Part shown: positions 45,112 through 58,411 of the stretch, in pieces | Position numbering within the stretch: position 1 is the stretch's first letter | Layout: each line of letters begins with the position of its first letter | Assembly: GCF_019320115.1 (NCBI RefSeq) | Contig: NC_089582.1 | Location: forward strand, 117,124,637 to 117,188,636 | Direction of reading: 5' to 3' | Source of the DNA: Miscanthus floridulus | Taxonomy: Eukaryota; Streptophyta; Magnoliopsida; Poales; Poaceae | Length of the DNA: 64,000 nucleotides | Position numbers and translations under genes: made by a program | The notes under the pieces: model-generated | Seen by the model: the letters and a program-made list of their open reading frames with translations, nothing else | Database searches by the model: none | Told to the model about the DNA's origin: nothing

Positions 45112-48100
45112 TGTAACACCCTGGGTGTCAAGCATGCATTTAACCTTGACATTGCAAGATCATAAGCATCCATGAGCATGCATGTGCATGAGCATTTCAA
45201 TTGCTATACCTTTGTTAGCTTATATTTCATGTGTATTACTTAATTACCTTACTTAAGTTAGGGTTTTCATAGAACCAAAGTATGAAATATGTGTGGAACC
45301 TTGGGAATGCTTTAAACATATGTAGAATATCATAAGGAACAACTTTGGTATTCATGACCAAGTCTAGTTTAGTCTCTAAGTCATTGGTATAGTGTATGAC
45401 ATCATAATTAAGTTGTATGTTTGACCTAGTTTGAACTGTGTCATCGAGACTTTGCATGGCAGTGAACCTTTAAACAAAGTAGTATTTGAGTAGATCAACA
45501 ATTTTTATTTTTGGGCCATGAGCTAATTCTATGCATAGCTTAGTCATTTTTTGCTCACAAAAATCGATATGTCACTAGTTTTCAGCACTTAGAATTTTTC
45601 TAAGTCCTTTTCTACTTTCTAGTTCATAGGTTTGACTTTGGCATGATTTTTCTCCGTATTGACTGAGAATTAGACTATGATCCTTTAACAGAAATTGTAG
45701 ATGGTATTACGGGCTACAACTTTGGTTTAGATTACTTGCGCTAATACTTCATGGTTTTGGAGTTTGAGTCTTGCCAATTCGTGCTGTCAGGCTGCCTCGC
45801 TCGCTCTGCTGACGGAACTGAATCGCGTCTATAGTGCCCAACCGTTTCAGAGCTTCAACACCGCATGGCGCCGCATGTCGCTGTTGCGTTGCCTGGCCAG
45901 GCCATGTCGAGCTATGGCGCGGCACATCAAGCCCAAGCCTTCGCCCGTGACTCCTCAGTGCTCACATTCCATTTCTCTGCCTCCCTTCGCCTTCGCGCTC
46001 GCCCGCAGCCGAAGCAGCAGACCACCGCAACGCCGCCGTCGCCATTGCCAGCACCCAGCTCGCCCGCGTCGTGCAATCACCACCGCAGCGTCGTCGTCGT
46101 ACTCCTACTACACCACCGCGCCTGCATTGCTCGCTATCCGCACTTGGTAAGGTCTCAGCACCACGCACGGCCTCACCAGAGTTTCATCGCCGTGCCACGA
46201 CGCCATGGCCGGGACGTCTCTGACCGCCTCTAGCTATGACAGTGGGTGCGTTAGCTTCGCCGTAGTATATAGGAGCTCGATGTAGTAGTAGATCGAGCTA
46301 TCATGGCCAGCTCCAGCGTCTTGCCGTCGAGCCACGCCGCCGTGTCGCCATGACCGCCGCCATTGTGCTTAGCTCTGGCCATAGGTCAAATTGGTTGCAT
46401 CAATGTGTGCGGAATGTAGTGGGGATGTTAGTAGTACCGATCACGTCGCCGGAAAAGCCACCGTCGGTGAACTCCGGTCGATCCGCGTCAAGCAGCGCCG
46501 TCTCCCCTATTTTTCGGTCACTGACGTGCGGGCCCGTCTAATGCGTGGACCCCGTTTGTCAGCGACTGTGGATTAGAAAGATAGTTCATTTATTCAGATT
46601 TGAATGCCTACTTTGGAAAATCATAAGTGGAGTTTTAGAGATCCAATTTTGGGGACCAAATTTTGTTGTGTTCCTTAGTAAGTGTAGTTTTTTTATAAAA
46701 ATATGAAATGTACAGTTTCATGTATTTTTCTTGGTGATTAAAATATATTTAAATAAATGCTTTTTGAATGTTAGTAAACTTGTAAAATAAATATCTTGAG
46801 CTAGAAATGTGATAAAATTGTGATTCCAATTTTGTTAGTCTTGTGTTGACATGCTATAGCTAGAAAAAATATTAAACTTGCTATAAAATTGTTTGGAGTA
46901 GGGTGTTTCTATTTATCTAGTAATAAATGGCATTTTCTGAGAAAAATTGTAGGGATAAAAATATGTAACATATTGATATGAATTTTTTTGTACAGTAGTA
47001 TGGAACTATTATGATGTTAGGAAAAATATATAATCTGTTGCTTGACACCTTTCTATAGGGTTTACTATTTTCACTAAAATAGGCATTGCTTGCTTGTTAT
47101 TTTTGTAAAGGATGTTATACATGGTCAAATGGCATGAAACTTTTACAGTAGTCTTTTGGTAGTACTGGGAGGCCACTATAATTTTCGGAGAATTTATTAT
47201 GCACATTTGGTCTAGGTTTATTATTTAACCTAATTATCTAAATAAATTAATAAAGGCATTTAAATAAATAGTTTGGGCTTTACCATTATGTTTTCTTGAG
47301 TGTAATTGGTATTCTTGAACTGTTGGTAGACTTGGTGTTATCAAATTTTGAATGCTTACATGTAGTAGAAATATTGTTGCTTTATAATTCGAGTTAGAAG
47401 GGTTTTCAGACAAATTTTGTGGTTTGGTATGTTGCCTAGGGAAAATGATGTTTGTTGTAGAAAGGGTTAATAACAAAGTTGTATATAACTTCTTCATCTA
47501 GCTTGTGTTAAAATTTCAGGTCAATAGGCCAAATGGTTTAGGAGTTATAGCTGTTTAAAGTTAGTTTTCCGAATTGCTTGTTCTCTGGAATTTCTGGACA
47601 GCACTGGATTGATTACCTATTTTGGTTAGGATAGAGTGTGAATTAGCTTTTGGTGATTAAATAATAGTTTTAGAAAATTTTATAAGCTTTCCATAAAGAC
47701 CAATATCATAGCATTTGGATAAGTAGAACTTCAGTTATGATGTAAACTTGTAACGGTCATGTGTAGCTTAGATATTGCATTGGGTGAAATTTATAAGTAG
47801 ATAGAGAAGAGATATGCACCTACTCAGTTAGTAAGGAGTTAGCATTTTTATCATTTTCCTACTTAACATCATTGTTGTAGCACATACATTCCTCTATCAC
47901 ATCCTCCGTGATCCTTCTTATGCATTCATGGGACTTACTTATGCATATGCATGCAATAGGTGCCACCGAGGAGATCACACTAGTGGAGCTCGACGTCGAT
48001 CCACAGGAGGAGCATCAGGAAGTGCAGCACCAGGAGGTTCCTGAAGAAGAAGAGCCTGAAGTTGATCACCTTCCCGAGTGCCCGGATCACTAGCCTTCAA

Positions 48101-49604
48101 CGTTCGTGAAAGGCAAGCCCCGGAGCATTATAAGTCTCCCTATTTTATTAATGTCACTTAAAGTTATTCGTATTGCTGCATTACGTGACAAGAGTTGTTT
48201 GGGAAACAATTGCTGCATATTACCTTCCTTGACTAGAAATATCTACCATGAATCCTATTTAAGTCCAGGAACATTTATCATGCTTAGCTATGCTTAGACC
48301 GGTAAAAGTTAGGTGATTTCCTGTCACCTGCGAGCTATAGGTGATAACTTAATCACGGTTGGCTATATTGTGCTATCGTAGAACATAACCTGGTATTGTG
48401 GAATAAATGGAGACCGGGCGGAGTCTTATATGTGGTATTGTAGTGATTTCGTCTGTGTCATTTAAGGACCAGACGTTGGGGGTCATCTTGTCATGTTGAA
48501 CACAGCCTCTCACATAGTTGGCCGGATAAGTTATTCCGACCATGAAGCCGAGTAGCTCAACTCAGGCTAGGACCACGAGCGGTAAAAGTGCGCACCCTGG
48601 AGGCAGTAAGGATGTACGGAGAGCCAATGGTGTAAGCCCAAGGGCGGGTTAGAGTCTCGATCACCCTTGGTAGATTGGTTGTATCTCTAAGGGCGCGGCG
48701 CTGGTCATACCCACGATTGTACTTGAGTTGTACCAAAGGTGACCTAAGGCTACCTTCACGTGGTATGCCTAGGTGTGTGTTAGAAATAATTCCCCAGCTG
48801 GGTAGGAATCGATTCGAATTGCCATCTCTCCCGGATAGTGAGAACTTGACTTGAGTTCCTTTCATCGTAGTAATTGATGGAAATGATGGTTATGAGATTA
48901 TGCAAGAACTCAACTAGATATGGTTATTATTGTGATGACTTAATGGTACCCACATGTTTGGCATAGGATAGTTGCTAATCTAGTATGAGATAGGATTAAT
49001 AACTGGTGATTCACAATAAATGATATGTTGGTTAACTTATGCCTTTTTTGCAAATAATGTCTACCAGCTCTACTTATAAAACCTTGCATACTCTTTGGTG
49101 TCGTAGTATATTAGTTGGACAGGTAAGTCTAGTTGAGTACCTTCTCGTACTCAGGGTTTTATTCCCATTGTTGCAGATAATGTTATGTATCACGGCTACT
49201 GCAAGAACTGCCTTGCTGCTGCTGTTGATGAGGACTAGGACCATGGGCAATGGTCATTCTGTATTTCTTCTCACCTTTGTGCTTTTGGTTGGAGATGACT
49301 ATGACACTAGCTTTGTATTAAACTACATGTGATGTTGATGTTAAACTACTTTGCTTCCGCTACTTTCAAACTTGGTTTGTAATAATTATTCGAACTCTGA
49401 TGTATGAGAAATATTTGTGAACTGTGATGTAACATGTGATGGGTTGTGTTGAATCTCTACAATCTTGGTTTGTATGTTGGTTGTTTGAGATCCTTCATGA
49501 TTTTGTTGGACTACCGGGTTTATATGGGCTCAAGTATGACGGTTTGATCGCTTCGGTGATTGCTATTGTACTTGTGCTCTTATAAATTGGACGGTTCTGT
49601 GACA
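45112..49604 (+). mobile_element. Probable solo LTR of a Tekay-related family (about 4.5 kb)
   Basis: It starts TGTAACACCCTGGGTG, like the Tekay LTR start, and ends GGACGGTTCTGTGACA, like the Tekay LTR end. In between it has the same order of landmarks: a GC-rich promoter-like block (about 45780-46550), a long AT-rich block, AGGCAAGCCCCGGA (about 48111), AGACCGGGCGGA (about 48411) and a ...GTACTCAGGGTTTTATTCCC stretch (about 49146) corresponding to GTACTCAGGGTTCGTTGACC in the Tekay LTR. No primer site, purine tract or coding region is present. Flanking 5-mers (CCGCA and CCACG) do not match exactly, so a clean target duplication is not shown. Confidence 0.65.
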
Positions 49605-49646
49605 CCACGCCCCTGTCTCCCATTTCCTAATGCACCATGTTCCCCC

Positions 49647-51044
49647 TGTAGGGGACCATGACGCCTAAGAGGGGTGAATTAGGCAACTTAAAAAATCTAC
49701 TTCTAAATTATGGCCTCTTTTACTAACCTTAGCAAAACCTATGCAAAAGATAAACTATCTAAATGTGCGCCTATGGTTTTGCTAGTGTGTTGCTATCTCT
49801 ACCGCAAATGGAGTAATACAATCAATGTAAATGTGGAAGCTAAAGAGCAAGGTAGAGATATACAAACTCCCGTCGACGACTCTGGTATTTTTACCGAGGT
49901 ATCGAGAAGCACGCAAGCTTCCCACTAGTCCTCGTTGGAGCCCCTCGTAAGGAATCCCTCGCAAGGGCCAAGCTCCCAGTCGAGTAACTCCGTGGATAGC
50001 CTCGGGCCTTCCCCATGCGCAAGTGGGTCTCCGACGTGCCTTCTGGCAAGCCTCTCCCGAATGCTCCCCGCCGTCTTCACGATCAAGCTTCCAGCCAAAA
50101 CACCATGGGCCATGTTCCCTCCGGTACACGGTGGCAGCCACACCACAACAGTAGTTGGTGTGATCTCACAAGACTACAAGCCACTCTGATGTACAACAAT
50201 GGTGCGCGCAAGCACCAAGTGGTAAGAGGTATGCAAACCTCACTAAACACTAGGCCTAAACCTATAGCAAGCGCATAAGCGGTGGTCTAATCAACCTAAG
50301 CACTTCGCAAAGCACCTACGCTAATCACCTAATAAAACACTAAGCACTATGCAAGTGGAGATCACTAAAATGGTGTATCAACACCCTTGATATGTTTCCT
50401 CAGCTCCACACACCTCAAATGGCCGGTTGGGGGTCTATTTATAAGCCCCATTGAGAAAGTAGCCGTTGGGGATGAAATCCCACTTTTCTGCTACTGACCG
50501 GACGCTGATCACGTCCTGACCGGATGTGTTCGGTCATCCCAACCATTAGAGTTGCAATCAACTGATCGGACGCTGCCAGTGTCCGGTTGCAATTTTGCCG
50601 CTCTGGAACCTTTCTATACTTGATCGGACACCGTAGTTCTACGTCTGATCGATTTTCTGCCAGCATCCGGTCCAGTGTTCGATCACTGCTACTGACGCCT
50701 GCTGTTGCCGGGCCTCTTGATCGGAGCATCCGGTCACTTTCTGTCAGCGTTCGATCCAGCGTCCGGTCACCTCTGTGAGCTCGTTTCTTCGCGATCTTGC
50801 GTACGGCTTGGTTCCTATCTTCGTGCTTGGACTTTGCCTAATATCTTGGGTCTTCTCTTGTGCTTTTAAGGACTTGCTTATGGTGTAGATCATCAGATCA
50901 TCACATTGCCTTCATCCAAGTCACGTCTTGCACCCTATTGAACTATAAAACAATCACTTGCAAATTCATTAGTCCAATTTGGTTGTATTGGTCATCAAAC
51001 ACCAAAATCCAAAGTACATGGGCCTAGGGTCCATTTTCCTTACA
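49647..51044 (-). repeat. 3' LTR of SIRE/Maximus element (1398 bp)
   Basis: The plus strand reads TGTAGGGGACCATGACGCC to TTTTCCTTACA. A stretch at about 50490-50770 is rich in repeats of the GTCCGGTC/GACCGGAC type. It is closely similar to 54614-55992 over its length. Confidence 0.88.
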
Positions 51045-52398
51045 ATCTCCCCTTTTTGGTGATTGATGACAACACGACCAAAGCAAGCAAATAATGGAAT
51101 TTTGAAATTTGAAAACTACCTACTTGCTAGGATGCAATGCAAGGGGCAAGGTTATATGATGTTAAAAGATACTACTTGTAAGGCTAAAAGATACCACATA
51201 AAAACTTATCTTGCCCTTGCAAATGTCCCCATGTGGCATTATGGATTTAAGCCTTGCTTTCTACAAATTCTCCATATTACATAGACTAATCCATAATCCA
51301 CTATCCTCCCTTTCTCGGACCATTACCACTTGTAGATCATTACCACATGTAAATTATTATGATCTAGCTTTTGGTCCTACCAATTATTGCTTGCTTTTGG
51401 TCCTCTAAATTCTCCCCCTTTAGAATCAAACACCAAAAATGAAGACATTAGTAGCACAAGGGAGGGTCAAACTTTGTGATCATTTGTATGTAGAGTGGAA
51501 TAGGTCACAAAATTTTACTCTCACATTATATAGACTAAGCTCCCCCTAAATATATGCATACATATGATAGAAGGCAAAGCATATGCATAATTGGCAAATT
51601 ATTGCTCAAGGGAATTTAATCTATATAATGCATGGAAAAAGCATATAAATATTAAAATGAAATCAACATGATGATATCGGTTTAGAAATACCACATGTGG
51701 AAACCAATTTGATTTCTACCACTTGCAATAGGTGGTGGATATTTGAAGTATGATGCTTAACTCCGGGGACTCCATTTTCCTTACAATGAGACTACTACAC
51801 ACATGATAAGCTTGAAAAGGTGTTAGTCTCAAGGCATCCAACTTATAGAGTAACCTCCTCCTAAATTTGTGCACACAAGTATGGAATACTTATAGGAAAT
51901 ATGCACATTGATTTTAGAATAAAAAATACCACTTGAAAGATGACATCACATAAATGTGAGTCATTTTCAAAGGCGATATTCGAGAGAAATTATCTACAAT
52001 TTGGACTTTGGCACATATTAGATGAACAATCAAAAGACAAGCTATGTGCCGTGCTCCTAAACAATTTTAAACCATGTAGGATTGCTCCAAGGAATAAGAA
52101 TGAAACCGAGCAAGCCTACCATAAGATATACCTAGTGTATGCATGATAAAAGATATAAGCATGCAAATGCAAACCTAGGCATGAAGAGTAGCTAGATGCT
52201 TAAAGATGCCACTTGTAGGGGATTAAATCAAGTACCACTTGAAGCAAATTGAATCTAGTTATCTAACATGGGAAGGGGAATTTAGGTCCATAGTATTCAC
52301 TAACCCACTTGGCAATGATCTTGTCCATCATGATGCACCCCATGAAATGCACCCATACTTTGCCAAGTCTCCAAATTCCCCAAAGTCCATCGGACTTC
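51045..52398. other. 3' internal region of SIRE/Maximus element, no coding
   Basis: AT-rich spacer between the end of gag and the 3' LTR, containing repeated ATATGCATA and TACCAC(A/T)TG motifs. In intact relatives the pol gene would lie on the gag side of this region; it is absent. Confidence 0.6.
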
Positions 52399-54534
52399 TT
52401 ACTTCCCTTTCGGGATCCAAACCTTCTTGGTGCTCTTCATGTTGGAAATGATTTCCTTTGGCACCCAAAAGCATTTGACCCCATTGTTAGCTTGCTTGTT
52501 CACCTTGATGGCCACCACCTTGTCATTTTCTTCTTCTTTAACAAGTATGGTGTGGAGGCCTTCTTCTCCACCTTGTTGGTGTAGGTGTTGGAGAGCTTGC
52601 TTGTTTGCTTCTTCTCTTTCTTCTTTGCTCTTCCCCCATTCTTCACCTTGCACTCATAGGATTTGTGACCTTCCTTGTGGCACACATAGCAAACCACGGT
52701 TTGTCCTTCATCAAACTTCTTCACTCCCTTGATGGTGTTATCTTGATGAAGTTGGGCTTGCTTCACCTTGCCTTTCACTTGAGTCAAGTCCTTGGTGAGG
52801 CGAGCTACTTCTTGCTTGAGTTGCTCATTCTCCTTTGCAACATCTTGTGTGCATGTATCTACAACAACTTTCTCAATACAAACTTGGTTGCACAAAGAAG
52901 AGTCTAAACATAAATCATTACAAGAAGTAGAGACATCATTTTTAGACATGTTAAAGATAGAACTTTTCTTTTTAGATGCCCTGGTGGGGTTGTACTAATG
53001 GCTTCAAGATTAGCAACTTTATTAGTTAGCTCATCACAATGTTTGCACATGGTTTTCATTTTAGCAAGTAAACTTTTATAAGCATCTTGTGAGCTAGCTA
53101 AGTTCTCTTTTAATTTTTAATTTTTCTTTACAAGTTGCTCATCATTGATTGTGCATGCATTTATTGTTGCACTAGCCTCAAGTTGCTCAATTTTAGTAGA
53201 TAGTTCAATATTAAGATTAGCAAATGTCTCATATTATTCAAGCAAAGTTTTATATGCTTCTTGTGAACTATCTAGCTTTTCTTTTATTTTTTGAGCTTCT
53301 TTTGTTGACTAGTGCAAACTTTAGCATAATTAAGATTTTGTTGCACAATTTCATCATAAGAAGGCATTTCATCATCACTATCACTCTCACTAGAAGATGA
53401 GCTTTCATTACCTCGTGCCATAAGGCACACACGAGAAGAGCTTGATGATGAGTACTTACGCCCTCGCCTCTTGTGATGGTCTTCTTCTTCACTTGAAGAA
53501 TCATCCCATGTCCTTATTGATGTGAGGGCTTGGTTCTTGCATGCCTCCTTCTTTGTCTTAGGTGTGAGCTTGTTTGGACAAACTTCCACAAAGTGCCCTA
53601 ACTCGCCGCATCCATAGCATCCTCTCTTTCTTTGCTCATTTCTTTGATTGGTGAAGATGATATCTTGAATTTGGATGGGCACACCCTTGACATTGAGCCT
53701 TTGGATCATCTTCTCCACCTTGTTGATAAGTATGATTGATTCTTCATCAAGGTCAGAGATAGAGGAGGAAGATTGATCATCATCACTTGAATCTTCATCA
53801 TCATCCTCATCTACTTCTTCATCTTCACTTGAGGAGCTTGAGCTTGAGCTTGTCTCAACTTGCTTGCCCTTCATCTTCTTTTTCTCGCTACATGCAAGAG
53901 CTTTGCCTTTGCTTGATGAAGAGGCTTCTTCTTGACCCATCTTGCATGACATTTCAAATACCACTATCTTGCCAATGACTATGGCCGGGGTCATGGTGCT
54001 CAAGTCCTTCATGTTGTGAAGGATGGTGATGATGCTTGCATATTTCTTTTGTGGTAGCACGGAGATGATCTTCCTCATGATGTCCACATCATCTAGCTTT
54101 GTTAGTCCTATTTAATGGAGCTCATTGATAATTAGATTCAAATGAGAATACATATCACGTACAAGCTCATCACCATTCATTGTAAAGGAATCATAATTTT
54201 GTTTAGCTAGACAATATTTTTGCTCATGGACATTAGATGTGCCGTCATGGAGCTCTTGGAGTTTTAACCAAATTTCATGAGCCGTATTTAAAGTGAACAC
54301 TTGGTTAAACACATCTATGCTAAAAGATTCAAACAAGCAATTCTTAGCTCTAGAATTGAAAAGTATTTCCTTTTCTTCACTCTTTGTGGGTTTATCGGGA
54401 TTCTTAATGGGTTTCATCCCGTCATGAGTGACTCTCCAAACTTCCAAATCAACCATCTCAAGGTAGCAAGCCATTCTAGCTTTATAATAGGGGAAGTTAG
54501 TGTCATCAAACTATGGAGGCCTAGAGGTATCCAT
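52399..54534 (-). pseudogene. SIRE/Maximus gag with two CCHC knuckles
   Basis: From ATG at 54534 the minus strand reads MDTSRPP, a stop (54513-54511), then MACYLEMVDLEVWRVTHDG, NCLFESFSIDVFNQVF and LVRDMYSHLNLIINELH with a second stop (about 54112). The frame stays open from 54087 to 53284 through an acidic Ser-rich tract and the first knuckle CYGCGELGHFVEVC (about 53625-53580). The coiled-coil region (about 53280-52960) has several stops and a frameshift. The second knuckle CYVCHKEGHKSYEC lies at about 52690-52650, and after another shift gag ends GVKCFWVPKEIISN..VWIPKGK at 52399. Gag would form the virus-like particle; this copy cannot make a full protein. Confidence 0.88.
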
Positions 54535-54613
54535 CCCAATCACTCTAAATAGCGTCGGCTCAATGACGGTTAAGCCAAAGGTCCAAATTGAGCCAACGGG
54601 CTCTGATACCACT

Positions 54614-55992
54614 TGTAGGGGACCGTGACGCCAAAGAGGGGGGGGGTGAATTAGGCAACTTAAAAAATCTACTTCTAAATTATGGCCTCTTTTACTAACC
54701 TTAGTAAAACATATGCAAAAGATAAACTATCTAAATGTGCACCTATGGTTTTGCTAGTGTGTTGCTATCTCTATCGCAAAAGGAGTAATACAATCAATGT
54801 AAATGCAGAAGCTAAAGAGCAAGGTAGAGATATACAAACTCCCATCGATGACTCCGGTATTTCTACCGAGGTATCGAGAAGCATGCAAGCTTCCCCTTAG
54901 TCCTCGTTGGAGCCCCTCGCAAGGAATCCCTCGCAAGGGCCAAGCTCCCGGTCAGGTAACTCCATGGATAGCCTCGGGCCTTCCCCATGCGCAAGTGGGT
55001 CTTTGACGTGCCTTCCGACAAGCCTCTCCCAGATGCTCCCCGTCGTCTTCACTATCAAGCTTCTGGCCGAAACGTCATGGGCCTTGTTTCCTCCGGTACA
55101 CGGTGGCAGCCACACCACAACCGCGGTTGGTGTGATCTCGCAAGACTACAAGCCCCTCCAATGTACAACAATGGTGCGCGCAAGCACCGAGTGGTAAGAG
55201 GTATGCAAACCTCACTAAACACTAGGCCTAAACCTAGAGCAAGCGCATAAGCGGTGGTCTAATCAACCTAAGCACTTCACAAAGCACCTACGCTAATCAC
55301 CTAATAAAATACTAAGCACTATGCAAGTGGAGATCACTAAAATGGTGTATCAACACCCTTGATATGTTTCCTCAGCTCCACACACCTCAAATGGTCGGTT
55401 GGGGGTCTATTTATAAGCCCCACTGAAAAAGTAGCCGTTGGGGATGAAATCCCGCTTTTCTGCTACTAACCGGACACTGATCACGCCCTGAACAGACGCG
55501 TCCGGTCATCCTGACCGTTAGATCCATGATCAACTGATCGGTCGCTGCCAGCGTCCGGTCGCAATTTCGTCGCTCTGGAACCTTTCTGTACTCGATCGGA
55601 TGCTGCAGTTCTATGTCCGGTCGATTTGTCGCTAGCGTCCGGTCCAGCGTTCGGTCGCTGCTGCTGACGCCTGCTGTTGCCGAGCCTCTTGATCGGAGCG
55701 TCCGGTCACTTTCTGTCAGCGTCCGGTCACCTCTGTGAGCTCATTTCTTTGCGATCTTACGTACGGCTTGGTTCCTATCTTCGTGCTTAGACTTTGCTTG
55801 ATATCTTGGGTCTTCTCTTGTGCTTCTAAGGACTTGCTTATGGTGTAGATCATCAGATCATCACGTCGCCTTCGTCCAAGTCACGTCTTGCACCCTATTG
55901 AACTACAAAACAATCACTTGTAAATTCATTAGTCCAATTTGGTTGTGTTGGTCATCAAACACCAAAATCCAAAGTAAATAGGCCTAGGGTCC
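54614..55992 (-). repeat. 5' LTR of SIRE/Maximus element
   Basis: Starts TGTAGGGGACCGTGACGCC on the plus scale and matches the 3' LTR to GGCCTAGGGTCC. The last few bases (expected ATTTTCCTTACA) are altered or lost. The gag-proximal edge adjoins the complement of the initiator-Met primer site. Confidence 0.85.
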
Positions 55993-57126
55993 TTGGTTCC
56001 TATGAATTGAAACTCCAATATAATGAATCTAGTTTCACTTATTGTGCTTACAAATAGTTCTATTGCTTCCATGTAGATTGTTCGATAAATGAAAAGGAGA
56101 CATAAAAAAACTGAAAAAGCAACATTATATCTGTGACTAAGTTCAGTTTTTCTTGTAGGACTTGCATGACTACATGTCTACATGTAACCTTGTTGAGGTT
56201 GGCATAGAGGCACCATTTTACATATGATCCTATTTCTAATAAAGTGGAAGAACAGCTGACATTTCGAAACACATAGGGAAGGGTTGCAGCACCAGGTATT
56301 CTCTAACTACACCAAGATTCATACAGAATTCCTTTTTTTTTGAACCACAAAGACATGGACATTTATATCTTAGCAACAAAGTAAGGATAGAACCAGAATA
56401 ATTAAATACAAAACCAATTGTTGTAAACTAACTTCTGGAAATACCTCCACCAAACCAATTTTTTCAGGGAAAAATTGCAGGGAATGGTCAGAATTAGCAA
56501 GGTAGCACTTTTTGGCCATGTAGAAACCACACTATAGAAAATAGAGTGCACATAATCACTGTTTTACTTATCATAAGAAACAATGCATCTTCGATAGTCA
56601 TGGCCTCACAAAATTGACAATTTTAGGCCCTTCTCCTCTCATGTTTCTGTATAAAAGAGAAGCAAAGAATGAAGATGTGAGAATAATGGATGCATAAGTG
56701 AACAGAACTACAATTAGCAAGCAAATAAAGTAGTCAAAATAATAAGTCCATTTGGTAGTTCCTAAAAGGATTGGAATCTCAAGCGAGCGATAATGTGCCC
56801 CATTTTAAAGATAAGTCACTATAACAGCTAACGTTGAATTCTATGTAAATATTCTACTGGAGGCATCATGTAGCCAAAACTACCAAACCTGCTAATGTTG
56901 TATGAATTAAGAGCATGATGTAATGCCAAAATAAAACTACAAAATGGATTAAAGTTCAAGTACAGGCATGCAAAAAGTTAAAAAAAGCTATACATGATGT
57001 CTTCTAACAAATCAGCAGAATTAAGGCGTGTATTCTTCCGACAACAAATAAAAATGTGCAGTCAGCTGAGGTAAACTTTATTACCATCTCTTATTATGGT
57101 CATCTCAAATTCCATAGTTAGAAAGT
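55993..57126. other. No gene seen; AT-rich spacer
   Basis: It is low in GC and free of recognised frames or repeats. It may be older host sequence between the SIRE and Tat-2 insertions. Confidence 0.45.
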
Positions 57127-58411
57127 TATCGGTGTTTTGAGTAAACACCAACTAGTAAATTTGTATTTGTTGCACGTTAGGGTCGGATGGTGTGCTAACA
57201 GACACAAGGTTTATATTGGTTCGGGCAGAATGTCCCTACGTCCAGTTTGTTGCTGCTGCTCGTGTTATTAGCGCTGAAAGGTTCGTAGTAGGGGGTATAA
57301 ACGGTCGAGAGATGGATATGTCCTATGTCTCCGATGGAAAGGTCGAAGGGTTGCTAAGAGCTTGGTTGCTGCTTAGCTGTGTGTTATGTGATGCGTGGTC
57401 TGTTGAATTGATCCGTCCATTTAGTGAGGTGCCCTGCCCTCCCTTTTATAGATCAAGGGGAAGCAGGGATTACAGATGGGAGAAAGAGGAAAAACCAGAG
57501 GCAGAGAAGATCCTTCGAAGGTGCCGGGTCTTCCTTTTTCTTTGAGCCTGCCCTGCTGACATGGCAGACGGTGCCCGGGATAGCACGATCGCTGATCCTG
57601 ATAGGGCCATGCTCTGGCTTTGTTCAGCAAGTGATCACGTCCCATCCTACTCCGGTGGGTGACGTGGCGCACCAGGGTGTCGAGCCGCGACCCTACGGAG
57701 AGCAGATGGCGTAGAGACCCCACGTTCGTTACTGTAGATGACATGAGTTTCCTCCTGAACCATAGTGGTTGTCGTATGTTTCTGTCAGGATTCATGTCCG
57801 AAGGCAAATGCCGATGCCTATAACACTGTTGGATAAATGTCGGTGCCCGCAACACTATTTGGGCTCTGACATGCCTGGTAGGGCTTAAAGCGTCTGTCTG
57901 GTCATATCCTGATGGTACTTCCCTACAGGCGCACATGGTATGGTCCTCGATATTGCGGTTGACTTGAGTGCCCCGCCTTATCTATATGTGTAGTTATGAA
58001 GGAGTAGCGCATAGATGTCGGGTGAGGCGGAGCCAACCCTCAGTCGTCGGGCGAGGCGGAGCCTACCCCCAGACATCAGGCGGGGCGGAGCAAGCCCTTA
58101 GTCATTGGGCGAGGCGGAGCCTACCCCAAGACATCTGGTGAGGCAGAGCCTGCCCTCAAACATCGAGCGAGGCGGAGCCAGCCCTCGGTCGTTGGGCGAA
58201 GCGAAGTCTGCCCCCAAACATCGGGCGAGGCGGAGTCCAGCCCTCGGGGGTCGGGTAAGGCAGAGCCAGCCCTCAGGGGTCGGATGAGGCAGAGCCAATC
58301 TTCAGTCGTTTGGGCAAGAAGTATAGTTGTGTTCTTGTCTGTTCGGAACCATCAACGTTTGATGGTTATTAACTCCTCCTCTTTGGGTACCCTAATATTA
58401 GGTCCCCGACA
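57127..58411 (-). repeat. 3' LTR of Tat-2 (1285 bp)
   Basis: The minus strand starts TGTCGGGGACCTAATATTAG at 58411, a typical Tat LTR start, and ends ...CACCGATA at 57127, with one change from the expected terminal CA. The purine-rich GGCTTGGGGGATAC (58425-58412 on the plus scale) precedes it as purine tract. It contains the minisatellite at 58015-58312. Confidence 0.8.
58015..58312. repeat. Minisatellite, about 30 bp x 10, in Tat-2 LTR
   Basis: Degenerate tandem copies of CGGGCGAGGCGGAGCC followed by (A/T)GCCCTC(A/G)G.CGT-like sequence. It sits near the 5' (U3) end of the LTR in element orientation. Confidence 0.8.

Larger units (their letters stand above)
49647..55992 (-). mobile_element. 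SIRE/Maximus Copia element, gag only, pol deleted
   Basis: In minus orientation it has a 5' LTR (54614-55992), a primer site TGGTATCAGAGCC (about 54612-54600 on the plus scale), gag (54534-52399), a short 3' region, a purine tract AAAAAGGGGAGAT (about 51057-51045) and a 3' LTR (49647-51044). The gag with two zinc knuckles and a long coiled-coil centre identifies SIRE/Maximus. No protease, integrase, RT or RNase H is present, so the interior is only about 3.6 kb. Target duplications could not be confirmed because the right LTR end has diverged or been truncated at about 55992. Confidence 0.88.

Noticed and set aside
45764..46233. Overlapping plus-strand frames of 122-128 codons in the 45112-49604 LTR
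   Set aside because: They lie in the GC-rich part of a solo LTR, overlap each other in different phases and resemble no protein.
54598..54613. A tRNA gene at the CTCTGATACCA sequence
   Set aside because: Only the 3'-end complement is present; it is the primer-binding site of the SIRE/Maximus element, not a tRNA gene.
57421..57936. Minus-strand frame of 171 codons
   Set aside because: It lies wholly in the Tat-2 3' LTR, is repeated in part at 63440-63769, and has no protein motif.
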